A stretch of DNA of 28,188 nucleotides from IMG/VR virus record IMGVR_UViG_3300009365_003814, positions 1 to 28,188 of that record; one strand, given 5' to 3'. The notes below the pieces were generated by a model. The model worked only from the letters and a program-made list of their open reading frames with translations. It was not told where the DNA came from and did no database searches. Both the position numbers and the translations under genes were made by a program. Positions 13,749-21,745 of the stretch are shown piece by piece; position 1 is the first letter of the stretch; every line of letters starts with the position of its first letter. The stretch comes from a virus.

Positions 13749-15310
13749 CGCTGGTTGCTAATGAGCGCTTATTGATATATGAAACGGTGGCCGAGGTAGG
13801 CGATTATCTCATGGCGTGGGGTGTAGACCTGCCGGAGATTGTGGCCAAGGCTGCCAGGGACCCAAAGGAACCGGGTCGTGGTCGTAAGCTTGCCGCGCAA
13901 GATGCGCTGTTCAATGCTGTGCGGAGATATTTCCGTAAGCAAAAAGGTTCTTTACAAACTGAATTAGAGAAAATACTACCTGCTCGCAAGGCGGTTGTTG
14001 ATCTTTCTGTGTACGGTGAAATTCCATCGGTCACTGAGCTGCGAGACCCCGGTGCGGAGGCCGCACTTCTTGAATTGAATGTCGCTATCGCTCAGGATGG
14101 GGTGGAGTTGTTCGCTGAACAGCAGACGATTGGCCTGGATTGGGATCTGGTAAACGTGCAAGCAGCGGAATGGGCCAAGTTTTATACCACTGATTGGCTG
14201 ATGGGCTTGGATGAAACCACGCAGAAGGCTGTGAGCAACGCTGTACAAGCATTTGTGGAAACGCCAGGGATGACCCTAGGGGATGTAATGGGGCGTTTGC
14301 CCTTTGGCGAAGAGCGGGCCCAGCGGGTTGCGGTGACGGAGATCACTCGCATTTATGCCGAGGCGGACAAGCTTGCTGGTGAAGAGCTGCAAAAGAAGTT
14401 CCCTGATGTGCAGGTGGTGGCCACCTGGTGGACCAATGCTGATGGGCTCGTATGTGATACCTGCCGACCGAAGAACGGGAAAGAGATCACAGATGGTGAA
14501 AGCCCACCTGCTCACCCTGAGTGCCGGTGCTGGCGAAGTACAACGACACGTATCCTGGACGAAGCAGAAATAATAGAGCCTGAGCTGCCGAAAGAGCCAC
14601 GTAAGCCTGATGAACCAGCGGGGCCAAATGTCAACTTGCCTTCAGTTAGTGATGCTTTGGAAATGCCACAAAGAGGCAAGTACGCCGAGAAATACCGCCG
14701 CACTATGGATGCGATTGATAGCACCCACGGAGATGGCGAATTACCAAAGATCCCAGTGAAAGGATCTTCTGCGAAGGGCTATTACGGCCAATACAAGCAT
14801 TATTTTGATGGAAGGCCGGTAGATATTCGAATTGCGTACAAAGGGACCCATCACGAAACCACACTGGCGCATGAAATCGGCCATTTCTTAGACCACCAGG
14901 CGATCGGCAAGAAAGGGATATTTGAATCGGAAGCCGCATTTCAGTTCAAAAGCAAGCTGATGGAGAAATGGGAGCATGCGATTTCAAACAGCGAAGCCTA
15001 TCAGAAGTTGGTTGATATGTTGAAAAATCCGACTTCGTATGAAGTTGAAATTGAAACCCTTAGCGGGTTCAAGTTCACGACCAAACCGGATCATGCCCAT
15101 ACTCGTTATTTACTTCAGCCGAGAGAGTTGTGGGCCCGAAGCTATGCTCAATATATTGCGGAGAGCAGTGGAAATGAAGTGATGCTGGAGCAGATTACCA
15201 AAGAAGTTGGTGACAAGATCTACGGCGTCAGGCAATGGAGCTCAGAAGATTTTGCGCCCATCAAAAAGGCCATTGATGAAATATTTATTGAATTGGGATG
15301 GATGCAATGA
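13745..15310 (+). CDS. MuF-like capsid morphogenesis protein fused to HExxH zincin domain
   Basis: 521 residues. The N-terminal part (about 90-265) matches Mu gpF-like minor head proteins, ending in the hallmark CDTC...G...PPAHPECRCW (C237, C240, C260, C262). A Pro/Glu-rich linker (about 272-300) leads to a second domain with TTLAHEIGHFLDH (HEIGH 376-380) and a downstream ELWARSYAQY (E461 as possible third ligand), the pattern of zinc metallopeptidases. MuF proteins are internal head proteins often carrying C-terminal effector domains that may be injected. Here the cargo is a predicted protease. It might process capsid proteins or act in the infected or competing host. A separate prohead protease gene (15920) argues against it being the main maturation protease. 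Three upstream and downstream starts are ATGA-coupled. Confidence 0.85.
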   Translation: MTLVANERLLIYETVAEVGDYLMAWGVDLPEIVAKAARDPKEPGRGRKLAAQDALFNAVRRYFRKQKGSLQTELEKILPARKAVVDLSVYGEIPSVTELRDPGAEAALLELNVAIAQDGVELFAEQQTIGLDWDLVNVQAAEWAKFYTTDWLMGLDETTQKAVSNAVQAFVETPGMTLGDVMGRLPFGEERAQRVAVTEITRIYAEADKLAGEELQKKFPDVQVVATWWTNADGLVCDTCRPKNGKEITDGESPPAHPECRCWRSTTTRILDEAEIIEPELPKEPRKPDEPAGPNVNLPSVSDALEMPQRGKYAEKYRRTMDAIDSTHGDGELPKIPVKGSSAKGYYGQYKHYFDGRPVDIRIAYKGTHHETTLAHEIGHFLDHQAIGKKGIFESEAAFQFKSKLMEKWEHAISNSEAYQKLVDMLKNPTSYEVEIETLSGFKFTTKPDHAHTRYLLQPRELWARSYAQYIAESSGNEVMLEQITKEVGDKIYGVRQWSSEDFAPIKKAIDEIFIELGWMQ

Positions 15311-15468
15311 GTTTATCTGAATTGGCCCAAGAAGTTGGCGATGAAAAAGCCGTTCAGTATGCGATGGAGCACCTGAACATGACGGATCACTATGCAAGGT
15401 TTGTGCTTGCTATGGAACGTGGCGAATTGGATAGCGACATTGTCGTGGTGGAAGAAGACGAAGAATGA
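15307..15468 (+). CDS. Very small helical protein after the MuF gene
   Basis: 53 residues: MSLSELAQEVGDEKAVQYAMEH, then a helical middle and a very acidic end (ELDSDIVVVEEDEE). ATG 15307 overlaps the MuF stop, and its TGA overlaps the next ATG at 15465. Because the preceding protein carries a predicted peptidase domain, a small acidic partner or inhibitor is conceivable, but this rests on position only. Confidence 0.6.
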   Translation: MSLSELAQEVGDEKAVQYAMEHLNMTDHYARFVLAMERGELDSDIVVVEEDEE

Positions 15469-15923
15469 CCAAAGTCAGTATTCGTGTAGAAGGTTTGGAT
15501 AAGCTGCGGGCGGCGCTGCGTAAGTTTCCGAGTGTTGTGGCTCAGGATCTGGCGCAGGCTGGGAATGAGGCAGCGAACCTGGTGCTAGACACCGAAGGTG
15601 TGCGCAGCTATCCGCCAAGCACAGAGGCGAACCTGGCACCGCCGCCGTATTACGTGCGAGGCAGAGGGATGCAGTATGCCAACCGCAATGACGGACGTTC
15701 TGAGCGCTACGGAACTAAGTTCACGGTGCAGAACAAGGGGTATGGCACAGTGATTGGCAACACGGCCAGCTATGCACAGTACCTGGCAGGGGCTAAACAG
15801 GCAGGTCACCTGGCGGAGAAGGGCTGGCGCAAGCTGGCGGATGTTGTGAATGAGAAGATGGGACGCATTGAGCAGATTTATGCTCGATGGGTTGAACGTG
15901 CTCTAAGGAGAGCGGGATTATGA
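15465..15923 (+). CDS. HK97 gp10-like head-tail/neck protein
   Basis: 152 residues. The opening VSIRVEGLDKLRAALRKFPSVVAQDLAQAGNEAANLVL and the later SYAQYLAG...HLAEKGWRKLADVV follow the HK97 gp10-like pattern. In that pattern an N-terminal V.GL..L...L helix hairpin is followed by a beta region and a C-terminal helix. Such proteins act in tail completion or head-tail joining. The position before the protease and capsid genes, rather than with the other connectors near 19900, is somewhat unusual. ATGA overlaps on both sides. Confidence 0.6.
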   Translation: MTKVSIRVEGLDKLRAALRKFPSVVAQDLAQAGNEAANLVLDTEGVRSYPPSTEANLAPPPYYVRGRGMQYANRNDGRSERYGTKFTVQNKGYGTVIGNTASYAQYLAGAKQAGHLAEKGWRKLADVVNEKMGRIEQIYARWVERALRRAGL

Positions 15924-16576
15924 CGACATTATTTGTAAAAGCTGTTGGTGATTGGGTCTTAGAAGTATTGGGCGTGCCGTTTGGCGGTCCGTTCAATGGC
16001 AAAGATGCTGATGGTGAGTATTTTTCTTCCCGAAGCAACCTGCACGCTGATAAGTACCCAGCTATCCCGGCAGTTTATTACCACGGTTTGGATGCTGACG
16101 GCAGGCCCAAAGGGAAACCAGAATACATCGGCAAAGCTGAATTCGTGGAGATACGCACGGACGGCGCCTGGTACCAGGTGGTGCTGGACAAAGCCAATGA
16201 ATATGCCAAACGCGTCTGGGAAGCGGCAAAGAAGAAAACAGCCCGAGCATCGAGCGGATCGATCCCGCAGTTGGTGCGGATTGCTGCCGATGGACATATT
16301 GACGAATGGCCAGTGGCCGAAATGACCTTACTGGATGCGGAGAAGTGGCGCCAGCCGGTCAATAATTATGCGGTGGTTGTACCGATGATGAAAAGTATTT
16401 ATGAAAAAGCTGGAATTGTGATGCCTGATTTTGGCGAGCCAGAGGCCGAAGGCGGAGCGGGTTCTATGGAATTAGACCCGGCCAAGGCGGCGAACCAGGA
16501 TGGGAATGATGATCCCAGCGCTATCTCAACCTTGCAGATTAAAGCAAGGGCTTATTTACTAACTGATGGAGAATAG
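15920..16576 (+). CDS. Prohead serine protease-like protein
   Basis: 218 residues. The predicted catalytic histidine is in AVYYHG (near residue 55). The serine is in the ARASSGSIPQLVRI block (near 115), followed by the G.I.EWPVAEMTLLDAE segment typical of caudoviral prohead proteases of the S78/herpes-assemblin fold. These cleave scaffold or capsid delta domains during maturation. It lies directly upstream of the major capsid gene, whose long coiled-coil N-terminus would be the expected substrate. The acidic C-terminal 50 residues may serve as scaffold. Confidence 0.75.
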   Translation: MTTLFVKAVGDWVLEVLGVPFGGPFNGKDADGEYFSSRSNLHADKYPAIPAVYYHGLDADGRPKGKPEYIGKAEFVEIRTDGAWYQVVLDKANEYAKRVWEAAKKKTARASSGSIPQLVRIAADGHIDEWPVAEMTLLDAEKWRQPVNNYAVVVPMMKSIYEKAGIVMPDFGEPEAEGGAGSMELDPAKAANQDGNDDPSAISTLQIKARAYLLTDGE

Positions 16577-16578
16577 AA

Positions 16579-18144
16579 ATGAAACTGAAAGAACTACTCA
16601 AAAATCTACGGGTTCAAATCAAGGCGCTGGCCGACAAGGAGAACTTGACCGCGGAAGAAGCCAAAGAACTTGATTCCCTGATGGGCCAGGCTGCCACAGT
16701 CAAGGCTCAGATCAAAGCTCAGGAAGAAGTTGCTGAGCAGGAAGAGGAAGAGCGCCAGGAGGCTGCCAAAGCTCGCCAGGCTGAGGTCGATGAAGCGGTC
16801 GAAAAAGCCAAGGAAGAGTGGAAGAAAGAGGCTGCCAAGGGCAACCGTCTTCCCGACTTCGACAAGGATGACACCCCTGGTGTTGCCAAGTACGGGGAGC
16901 TGTGGAAGTACGACGATGTTGATGAAGGCGCTTTGGCGCTGGGTATCGGCGTTCTGGATGCTGCCGAGCGCAGCGGGCGCAGTCATTACGGCCCAAGCGA
17001 GAATATGGCCAAAGCGTTGGCCATCCGCATCGCCGAGAGCGATAACCCCAATTTCATTCGCCCCAAGATGGCCATGAAAGCCGCTCAAATGCCCATGAAA
17101 GCCAACGAGTTGAACCAGAGCACCCTTTCAAGCTATGGTGATGAGTGGATTGGCGTTGCTTATTCCAGCCAGCTCTGGGAGAGCATTCGCCAGGATACGC
17201 CCATTGTGGGCAAGATCCCCACCGTTGTGGTGCCGCAAGGTTCCGAGAGCGTGGTGATCCCCTTGCAGTCAACCCCGCCAACCTTCTACAAGGTGGCGCA
17301 GGCCAGCGCACAGGCGGCCAACCCTGGAGCCATCACCCGCACGGTGACCACATCCAAGATGGGCACCGCCAACCAGACGCTCTCTGTGGGCAAGATGGGC
17401 GCAGCCACATATTACACCGGCGAATTGGAAGAAGATTCCCTGATCCCCTGGCTGCCTGAACTGCGTGATGCTATTGTGCAGGAAGGCCAGGAAGTGCTGG
17501 AGCATGTGGTTATCGATGGCGACACCGACACCAGTGCAACCACCAACATCAACGACATTGGCGGCACTCCCGCGGGCACCGAAGCCTTCTTGCTGTTCAA
17601 CGGCTTCCGCAAACTGGCCCTTGTCACCAACACGGCCAACAGCCGTGATGGCGGCGCCCTGACCGTTGAAGATTTCCTTGAAACCTTGAAGCTGATGGGT
17701 CTAGCTGGGAAGAATGCCCTGCAGCAGGACAAAGTTGGCTTCATTCTCGACCTGTGGACCCACTGGAAAGCCATGGAACTGGACGAAGTTCAGAGCCGTG
17801 ATGTTTTCTCACGCCCTGTGATTGAAGACGGCGATCTGGTTGGGATCTTCGGGCGGGATGTATACAAGACAGCCAACATGCACCGCGCAAACCAGGATGC
17901 CACCTACGGGTTGAAAGCCAACTCCGCAGGCAAGGTAGACCTGGACACCGCGGCCAACAACACCAAAGGTGCCTTGCTGGCCGTCCGCTGGGATCAGTGG
18001 CGGCTGGGCTTCAAGCGCCGCATGACCATTGAAACCGTCCGAGTTCCTTCGGCAGATGCAACCGAGATCGTTGCTCTGATGCGCGTGGGTATGGTCAACC
18101 GCGACAACGAAGCCAGCGCAATCAGCTACAACCTGGGTGTGTAA
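16579..18144 (+). CDS. Major capsid protein, HK97 fold, with N-terminal delta domain
   Basis: 521 residues from ATG 16579, with GGAGAA upstream. Residues 1-90 are almost wholly charged coiled coil (LKELLKNLRVQIKAL...EEVAEQEEEERQEAAKARQAEVDEAVEKAKEEWKK), the delta domain that serves as built-in scaffold. From about 180 the HK97 core begins (WIGVAYSSQLWESIRQDTPIVGKIPTV). It continues with VVIPLQS, the TYYTGELEEDSLIPWLPEL helix, HVVIDGD, and the end LAVRWDQWRLGFKRRMTIETVR. The codons are visibly more C-ending than in neighbouring genes, as expected for the most abundant virion protein. A strong hairpin (18184-18208) follows. Confidence 0.95.
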   Translation: MKLKELLKNLRVQIKALADKENLTAEEAKELDSLMGQAATVKAQIKAQEEVAEQEEEERQEAAKARQAEVDEAVEKAKEEWKKEAAKGNRLPDFDKDDTPGVAKYGELWKYDDVDEGALALGIGVLDAAERSGRSHYGPSENMAKALAIRIAESDNPNFIRPKMAMKAAQMPMKANELNQSTLSSYGDEWIGVAYSSQLWESIRQDTPIVGKIPTVVVPQGSESVVIPLQSTPPTFYKVAQASAQAANPGAITRTVTTSKMGTANQTLSVGKMGAATYYTGELEEDSLIPWLPELRDAIVQEGQEVLEHVVIDGDTDTSATTNINDIGGTPAGTEAFLLFNGFRKLALVTNTANSRDGGALTVEDFLETLKLMGLAGKNALQQDKVGFILDLWTHWKAMELDEVQSRDVFSRPVIEDGDLVGIFGRDVYKTANMHRANQDATYGLKANSAGKVDLDTAANNTKGALLAVRWDQWRLGFKRRMTIETVRVPSADATEIVALMRVGMVNRDNEASAISYNLGV

Positions 18145-18146
18145 AC

Positions 18147-18208
18147 AGCGGTTAGCTGATAGCAGTTAGCTGAAAGCAAATCGTGGGGACGGGTCAACCC
18201 CGTCCCCA
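18147..18208 (+). terminator. GGTTAGC repeats and strong hairpin after the capsid gene
   Basis: AGCGGTTAGCTGATAGC and AGTTAGCTGAAAGC repeat in tandem at 18147-18177. TGGGGACGGG (18184-18193) then pairs perfectly over ten bases with CCCGTCCCCA (18199-18208) around TCAAC. There is no T-run, so it is a partial terminator or an mRNA 3'-end stabiliser rather than a classic intrinsic terminator. It ends six bases before the GGAGAG of the next gene. Confidence 0.6.
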
Positions 18209-18224
18209 TAAATGGAGAGAAACC

Positions 18225-18623
18225 ATGAAGAATTTGAAACACGATGTAGCAACCTTTTTGGCCCGCTCGAAGGCGTTCAACATCGATAACGGCTCCGGCA
18301 CCACTGATGATGATGTCATCTTTGTGCCCAAGCAGGATATTCGTGTTGTTTCTGCCCGGGCGGTCTATCAGGAAGCTACCGATACCGCAGGGGCTGCCGA
18401 TGCCAACTTCAAGCTGGGTACGGCAGTGGGCGGTGCGCAGATTGTGGCTGCAACGGCGCTGGAAGTTTCCAAGGCTGTGGGCAGCTACACCGACGCCACT
18501 ATTGTGGATGGCTACGTGAGCGCCAATACGCCCATTTGTGCACGCCATACAGGCATTGCGGCCACCGAGGCTGGAAACTACCGCATTCAGATTGAATTCA
18601 TTGTCGTTCAGTCGAATGAATAA
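18225..18623 (+). CDS. Probable capsid decoration/head-associated protein
   Basis: 132 residues from ATG 18225, with GGAGAG upstream; the open frame back to 18183 runs through the hairpin. Beta-rich, Ala/Thr-rich sequence (VVSARAVYQEATDTAGAADANFKLGTAVGGAQIVAATALEV) with regular short strands fits a small decoration or head-fibre protein. The place right after the major capsid gene is the usual site. I do not recognise a named family. It overlaps the next gene by eight bases (ATGAATAA). Confidence 0.6.
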   Translation: MKNLKHDVATFLARSKAFNIDNGSGTTDDDVIFVPKQDIRVVSARAVYQEATDTAGAADANFKLGTAVGGAQIVAATALEVSKAVGSYTDATIVDGYVSANTPICARHTGIAATEAGNYRIQIEFIVVQSNE

Positions 18624-19278
18624 CGGTTCCAACTCGCAAGCCGAGCCTGGAATATCGCACTTTACCAACCGACACGCGGGAGAAACTTGTTTGCTGCTGG
18701 GCAATGGTCCCAGCCTGAACGATATCCCGGTGAGCTTCTTAGAGAGTTACCCCAGCATTGGGTGCAACACCATCTGTGAGAAGTACGACTTTGAGCCCTG
18801 GTATTACGTGGCTGTGGACAGTCGGGTGATGAATGAATATGGGGGTACAGTGCTGCAGCGTTTTGCAGAGATCCCCAAGTTCATCCCCACGCCTAACCTG
18901 GATGCTTGGCAGGGGGAGAACTTCGTGCGCTGGTATCACAGGCCAGGTCCGTTGGTCCTGAAGGCCGATGATTTCTTCAACGGGGCAGGGATCACATACA
19001 TCAGTGCTATGGATGTGATGCTGCAGTTGGCCTTTTTGATGGGCTTCACTACCATGCTGATTGTGGGCATGGATCACGGCTACCGACGGGCGCATTTTTG
19101 GGGCGCCGATGAAGGTGGCTCGAACCTGGGTAGTGGTGAGTGGTGGTCTATTGTGGATGATGCGCACCGGGAGCTGTTTGCAGGTCTATGCCGGGAAGGG
19201 GTGGCGGTGCTGAACATCAGCACGCACAGCAACTGCCGGGTGTTCCCGCGTGGCGATTGGAAAGATTGGAGAGTGTAA
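18616..19278 (+). CDS. DUF115/MptE-like Rossmann-fold enzyme
   Basis: 220 residues from ATG 18616. CLLLGNGPSLNDIPVSFLESYPSIGCNTI (about 25-53) is the nucleotide-binding signature of the DUF115/MptE-like group. PWYYVAVDSRVM and a later MGFTTMLIVGMDHGY follow the same fold. Relatives include 6-hydroxymethylpterin diphosphokinase MptE, flagellin-linked Maf proteins and sialyltransferase-like enzymes. A phage copy could transfer a sugar or nucleotide group. It is placed among capsid genes, between decoration-like proteins, so modification of the virion is an attractive inference. It overlaps the upstream gene by eight bases and is followed two bases later by the next. Confidence 0.72.
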   Translation: MNNGSNSQAEPGISHFTNRHAGETCLLLGNGPSLNDIPVSFLESYPSIGCNTICEKYDFEPWYYVAVDSRVMNEYGGTVLQRFAEIPKFIPTPNLDAWQGENFVRWYHRPGPLVLKADDFFNGAGITYISAMDVMLQLAFLMGFTTMLIVGMDHGYRRAHFWGADEGGSNLGSGEWWSIVDDAHRELFAGLCREGVAVLNISTHSNCRVFPRGDWKDWRV

Positions 19279-19280
19279 GT

Positions 19281-19658
19281 ATGAATATTGTCAAACTAGA
19301 AGGCACGACTGACGCTGATGGCGATCTGACTGTTGATCACACCACCAATGTGATTGGGCGTTTGATTGCCATTGAGTGGATCGATGGCACGTTTGCCGAT
19401 GGTGTTGATGCGGTGATTTCCACGCAGGAGCGCAGCAGCGGTGTAGCACAGACTTTATTGACGCTGACCAATGCCAACGATGACAAAATGTATTACCCGC
19501 GTGCGGTGGTGCACGATGACGCCGGTGCTGATGTGACCTATGACGGTACCAACGAGATATATGAAGCACCGCTGATTAGCGGTAAGCCGCGCATGGTGGT
19601 CTCCAGTGGTGGAGATACCAAGACGGGTGGATGTATCTTGTACATTCAGAAACCGTAG
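19281..19658 (+). CDS. Small beta-rich virion-associated protein
   Basis: 125 residues from ATG 19281, with GGAGAG upstream; the longer frame from 19188 lies over the previous gene. Beta-rich with many Thr, Asp and Gly (IVKLEGTTDADGDLTVDHTTNVIGRLIAIEWIDG, PRMVVSSGGDTKTGGCILYIQKP). The pattern resembles head-decoration or tail-surface proteins found after capsid genes in many siphophages. No catalytic motif and no named family were recognised. It could be a second decoration protein and substrate of the adjoining MptE-like enzyme, which is inference from position. Confidence 0.6.
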   Translation: MNIVKLEGTTDADGDLTVDHTTNVIGRLIAIEWIDGTFADGVDAVISTQERSSGVAQTLLTLTNANDDKMYYPRAVVHDDAGADVTYDGTNEIYEAPLISGKPRMVVSSGGDTKTGGCILYIQKP

Positions 19659-19677
19659 GTGGTGTGAGAGGTAGATT

Positions 19678-19899
19678 ATGAAGAAAGTCAAATTCAAACA
19701 AGATTATCGCGGTGTATTGACGGGTGAACTTTTCTACCCGGAAGGCGCTGAAGCAGAACTCCCCGACGGTCAGGCAGACGGCCTGGTGAAAGAAGGAAGG
19801 GTAGAGTTTGTAAAAGAAAAGCCCGTACAAAAACCGAAACCAGCACCAAAGAAGAAGCCACCGGCGAAGAAGAAACCAGCTGCTAATAAGGATGAGTGA
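19678..19899 (+). CDS. Small basic protein with Lys/Pro-rich tail
   Basis: 73 residues. Residues 1-42 (KVKFKQDYRGVLTGELFYPEGAEAELPDGQADGLVKEGRVEFV) form a short SH3-like beta segment. This is of the type seen in small proteins between capsid and connector genes of many siphophages. The remainder is a run of Lys-Pro-Ala repeats (KPKPAPKKKPPAKKKPA) that could bind DNA or be disordered. ATG 19678 follows GAGAGGT. Its TGA overlaps the next start by one base. Confidence 0.65.
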   Translation: MKKVKFKQDYRGVLTGELFYPEGAEAELPDGQADGLVKEGRVEFVKEKPVQKPKPAPKKKPPAKKKPAANKDE

Positions 19900-20492
19900 T
19901 GTCCATAACAAACGGGTATATCGAACTGGCAGACTACAAGAAGTACGCTGATGTCGAAGGCACGGATGCTGACGACGATGCTGTAATCGAGTTGTTGATC
20001 GAAGCGGCTTGCAGGCACTTCGATGCCCAGACGGGGCGTACATTCTATACGCGCACAGAGACGCGTTATTTCAATGTACCCGCAGATGGTTCCCGCACGC
20101 TGTATCTGGACGATGATCTGCTGACGGTAAATACTCTGACCAACGGCGATGGCAATACCATTGCCGACACGGAATACTTCCTGGAGCCAATGAATTGGGA
20201 GCCCTACTATGCTATCACGCTGAAGCAGAGCAGCACGACCTTCTGGGAAGCTGACAGCAGTGGCAACACCGAAAGGGTGATCAGTTTGGATGGCGAATGG
20301 GCTTACGCTGACGGTGCCCCTAAGGATGTAAAGTTGGCCGTCTACGAGATGGTCAAACAAGCCTATAACCGCCGCAGCGGCGAAAATCAGGAAGGCACTG
20401 CCCGTCTGACCGCCGCCGGAGTGGTGATCACCCCCAATGATGTGCCCGCCTTTGCGCAATCGGTGATCAGGAAATACGCGAGGAAGACCTAA
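19899..20492 (+). CDS. Head-tail connector protein (gp6-like)
   Basis: 197 residues from ATG 19899, with AAGGA six bases upstream; GTG 19896 is in frame. The N-terminal helices (IELADYKKYADVEGTDADDDAVIELLIEAACRHFDAQTGRTFY) are the gp6/gp15-like connector signature. A beta domain (TRYFNVPADGSRTLYLDDDLLTVNTLT) and a C-terminal helix pair (DVKLAVYEMVKQAYNRRSG) follow. Connectors form the ring under the portal. Position after capsid genes agrees. It shares the TAATG junction with the next gene. Confidence 0.85.
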   Translation: MSITNGYIELADYKKYADVEGTDADDDAVIELLIEAACRHFDAQTGRTFYTRTETRYFNVPADGSRTLYLDDDLLTVNTLTNGDGNTIADTEYFLEPMNWEPYYAITLKQSSTTFWEADSSGNTERVISLDGEWAYADGAPKDVKLAVYEMVKQAYNRRSGENQEGTARLTAAGVVITPNDVPAFAQSVIRKYARKT

Positions 20493-20944
20493 TGGCTTTG
20501 AATATCAGCACCATTGCCACCAATATCGCTGCCTTGGAAGTCAGCGGCGTGACGATCAAAGATATCACCGGGATCAAGGATAAATTCACCAAGAGAGATT
20601 GCCCTGTGGTCTACCCCAACCCCGATGGCTTTGTGAGCGATTTCAACGTGGTACGGGATAGCTTCGGCGATCCATCTCAGGCCAAGAAAACCGTCACGTA
20701 CACGCTGACATACCGTTTCCTACAGGCCCCATTGGGCAGCGGGCGGATCAACTTTGCTGTATACAGCGATTTTATTACCAAGGCGTATGCCTTTATTGAT
20801 GCGATTATTGCCAACGACGATATCAGTGGTGCGGTGGATCTGGAGATCAGCGATGCCTTGAACTTTGGACCGGTGGCTGACCCATCGGGGAACACCTTCC
20901 ACGGCTGTGATATCGCTCTGAATGTCAAGGAATTTGTCAACTAA
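20492..20944 (+). CDS. Putative neck/tail terminator protein
   Basis: 150 residues from ATG 20492, overlapping the connector stop by one base. Helix first (ISTIATNIAALEV), then beta strands (TVTYTLTYRFLQAPLGS), a central helix (FAVYSDFITKAYAFIDAIIAND) and a final strand (CDIALNVKEF). The layout matches tail-terminator or neck proteins of siphophages, which cap the tail tube at the head end. The call relies on order in the cluster and predicted fold; no diagnostic motif exists. Confidence 0.55.
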   Translation: MALNISTIATNIAALEVSGVTIKDITGIKDKFTKRDCPVVYPNPDGFVSDFNVVRDSFGDPSQAKKTVTYTLTYRFLQAPLGSGRINFAVYSDFITKAYAFIDAIIANDDISGAVDLEISDALNFGPVADPSGNTFHGCDIALNVKEFVN

Positions 20945-20966
20945 CGCAAATTCATAAGGAATAAGT

Positions 20967-21719
20967 ATGGGTAGAACAACACTAAAACACGCTCGATTTT
21001 ATGCCGATGGCTATGACCTGAGCGGATTTGTCAGAACGTTTGGGCCGTTGGCCTGGGATTACGATGAAGATATCGGCGCCGCGCTGACCGACGAATGCAA
21101 AAGCGCTCAATTTGGGCAGCCGCAGATCAGCATCGGTACGTTGAACACCTATCTAGACCCGGTCTCCAACGGCGCACACGATGTCTTCAAAAGTCGTGCC
21201 GAGCGGGTTGTGATGATCCCCATAGGGGATAGAGCTGCCCCAGCGGCAGGTGTGCCTGTGTTTGGCGGAAAGTTTGGCCAGGCTGGATATAAGGGCCTGG
21301 AAGGTGATATCTCTGTTGTGGCCACGATCCCCTTTGGGGGCTGGTCCAACGAGGGCTTGAGTGATTACGACCAGCCCTGGGGCCGTTTGCTGCATCCAAA
21401 GGGTGCCGAAACAGCCGTCAACTCGGGGACCAGCGATCACGATCACGGCGCCCAAACCACCGCTGGTGGCTACATGATTTACCAGCTCTTCAGCAGCGAT
21501 GGCACCGTGACGCTGAAGACGCAAGATGCCAGCACGGACAGCAATCCCAGCTTCGGAGATTTGCTTACATCCGGATCCTTGGATGCCAGCGCTATACCGG
21601 TGGCAGGGATTGTCGCCTTGAGCAAAACAGCCACAGTGGAGCGCTATACACGCTGGCAAATCGTATTAGGCACAGCAACAACCTGCACGTTCGCTCTGAT
21701 GTTCGTGCGGGGTAGGTAG
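20967..21719 (+). CDS. Tail tube-like protein 1
   Basis: 250 residues from ATG 20967, with AAGGAATAAG upstream. Beta-rich: KHARFYADGYDLSGFVRTFGPLAWDYDE at the start, VPVFGGKFGQAGYKGLEGDISVVATIPFGG in the middle, and a C-terminal MIYQLFSSDGTVTLKTQDASTDSNP...ERYTRWQIVLG. The end resembles a carbohydrate-binding-like or tail-tube C-terminal Ig module. Position between the terminator and the tail chaperones fits a major tail protein. The gene at 21843 is a second candidate of the same class, so one may be the tube and the other a tube-associated protein. Confidence 0.6.
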   Translation: MGRTTLKHARFYADGYDLSGFVRTFGPLAWDYDEDIGAALTDECKSAQFGQPQISIGTLNTYLDPVSNGAHDVFKSRAERVVMIPIGDRAAPAAGVPVFGGKFGQAGYKGLEGDISVVATIPFGGWSNEGLSDYDQPWGRLLHPKGAETAVNSGTSDHDHGAQTTAGGYMIYQLFSSDGTVTLKTQDASTDSNPSFGDLLTSGSLDASAIPVAGIVALSKTATVERYTRWQIVLGTATTCTFALMFVRGR

Positions 21720-21745
21720 AAATAAACAAAAAAAGACGCAGTGGA

